A stretch of DNA of 6,124 nucleotides from Pseudomonadota bacterium. GTDB lineage: Bacteria; Pseudomonadota; Gammaproteobacteria; Enterobacterales; Enterobacteriaceae. How positions within the stretch are numbered: position 1 is the stretch's first letter; each line of letters begins with the position of its first letter. Made by a program: the position numbers and the translations under genes. The DNA lies in the NCBI GenBank assembly GCA_023454395.1, contig JAEYFY010000141.1, positions 1 through 6,124 on the forward strand. The letters run 5' to 3'. Positions 5,964 through 6,124 of this stretch are shown in pieces. The notes beneath the pieces are model-generated. The model ran no database searches, was not told the origin of the DNA, and saw only the letters and a program-made list of their open reading frames with translations.

Positions 5964-6005
5964 CTGCCCTAAATCAAAACCTTTTTTTATCTTGCTTATT
6001 ACAAT
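5964..6005 (+). promoter_or_regulatory. ubiU: Candidate FNR-activated class II promoter of ubiU
   Basis: A TACAAT -10 box (6000-6005, 5 of 6 to consensus) predicts transcription from about 6012. The bases CTGCCCTAAATCAA (5964-5977) match the FNR site TTGAT-N4-ATCAA at 7 of 10 positions, with a perfect right half. Their centre falls exactly at -41.5 from that start, the class II position. The -35 position (AAACCT) is poor, as expected for an activator-dependent promoter. FNR control of ubiUV is reported in E. coli. The left half-site is weak, so this remains a prediction. Confidence 0.55.
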
Positions 6006-6040
6006 TTCTGATCATTCTTAATTTCTAAAGGGAAGTGAAG

Positions 6041-6124
6041 ATGGAATTGCTGTGCCCTGCGGGTAATTTACCTGCCTTAAAAGCGGCCATAGATAATGGT
6101 GCGGATGCCGTTTATATCGGCTTA
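6041..6124 (+). CDS. ubiU: UbiU (YhbU), anaerobic ubiquinone hydroxylation protein, N-terminal fragment
   Basis: Only the first 28 codons are in the window; the gene runs off the right edge. The visible sequence, MELLCPAGNLPALKAAIDNG then ADAVYIGL, is almost identical to E. coli UbiU, a member of the peptidase U32 family. UbiU and UbiV form a heterodimer with [4Fe-4S] clusters that carries out the oxygen-independent hydroxylations of ubiquinone synthesis. The cluster cysteines lie further along and cannot be checked here. The ATG has AGGGA (6029-6033) 7 bases upstream. The gene diverges from ubiT; ubiV would be expected immediately downstream, outside the window. Confidence 0.95.
   Translation, partial: MELLCPAGNLPALKAAIDNGADAVYIGL

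Overview
This window is ordinary chromosomal DNA of a gammaproteobacterium in the order Enterobacterales. The recognisable proteins are collinear with their E. coli counterparts over their full lengths: NrdD, NrdG, YhbP, YhbQ, YhbS, UbiT and the start of UbiU. The DNA is AT-rich, with very AT-rich intergenic regions. Together with a gene order in which nrdDG lies beside the yhbP-to-yhbU cluster, this suggests Morganellaceae, most likely Proteus. The genus is inferred from composition and recall, not from a search.

Left part (10-2887, + strand): the anaerobic ribonucleotide reductase operon. nrdD and nrdG are 4 bp apart. They are followed 26 bp later by an unrecognised 69-codon gene with a strong Shine-Dalgarno sequence. 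A clear Rho-independent terminator closes the unit. The operon promoter lies outside the window.

Middle part (2888-4495): accessory-looking small genes. A Fur-box-like sequence precedes a small cysteine-containing lipoprotein gene on the + strand. This converges on yhbP (UPF0306, flavin-reductase/PNPOx-like split barrel) on the - strand. Upstream of yhbP, on the same strand, is a small secreted DUF1471 (YhcN/BhsA-like) gene. The two are separated by a long terminator-type hairpin whose apical part contains a perfect extended -10 element that could start yhbP transcription. A strong CRP-type site (also FNR-like) lies upstream of the DUF1471 gene.

Right part (4496-6124): yhbQ (GIY-YIG) on the + strand converges on the - strand pair ubiT-yhbS, which overlap by 7 bp. 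Diverging from ubiT is the start of ubiU (28 codons visible). UbiT and UbiU belong to the oxygen-independent ubiquinone pathway. Upstream of ubiU a degenerate FNR site is centred exactly 41.5 bp before the start point predicted from a TACAAT -10 box. That is the geometry of a class II FNR-activated promoter.

The common theme is life without oxygen: anaerobic dNTP synthesis (nrdDG) at one end and anaerobic quinone synthesis (ubiT/ubiU) at the other, with possible FNR, CRP and Fur control sites between. I found no mobile element, CRISPR array, tRNA or rRNA, and no convincing new multi-gene system. The least explained items are the small gene at the end of the nrdDG operon and the lipoprotein gene behind the Fur-like box.
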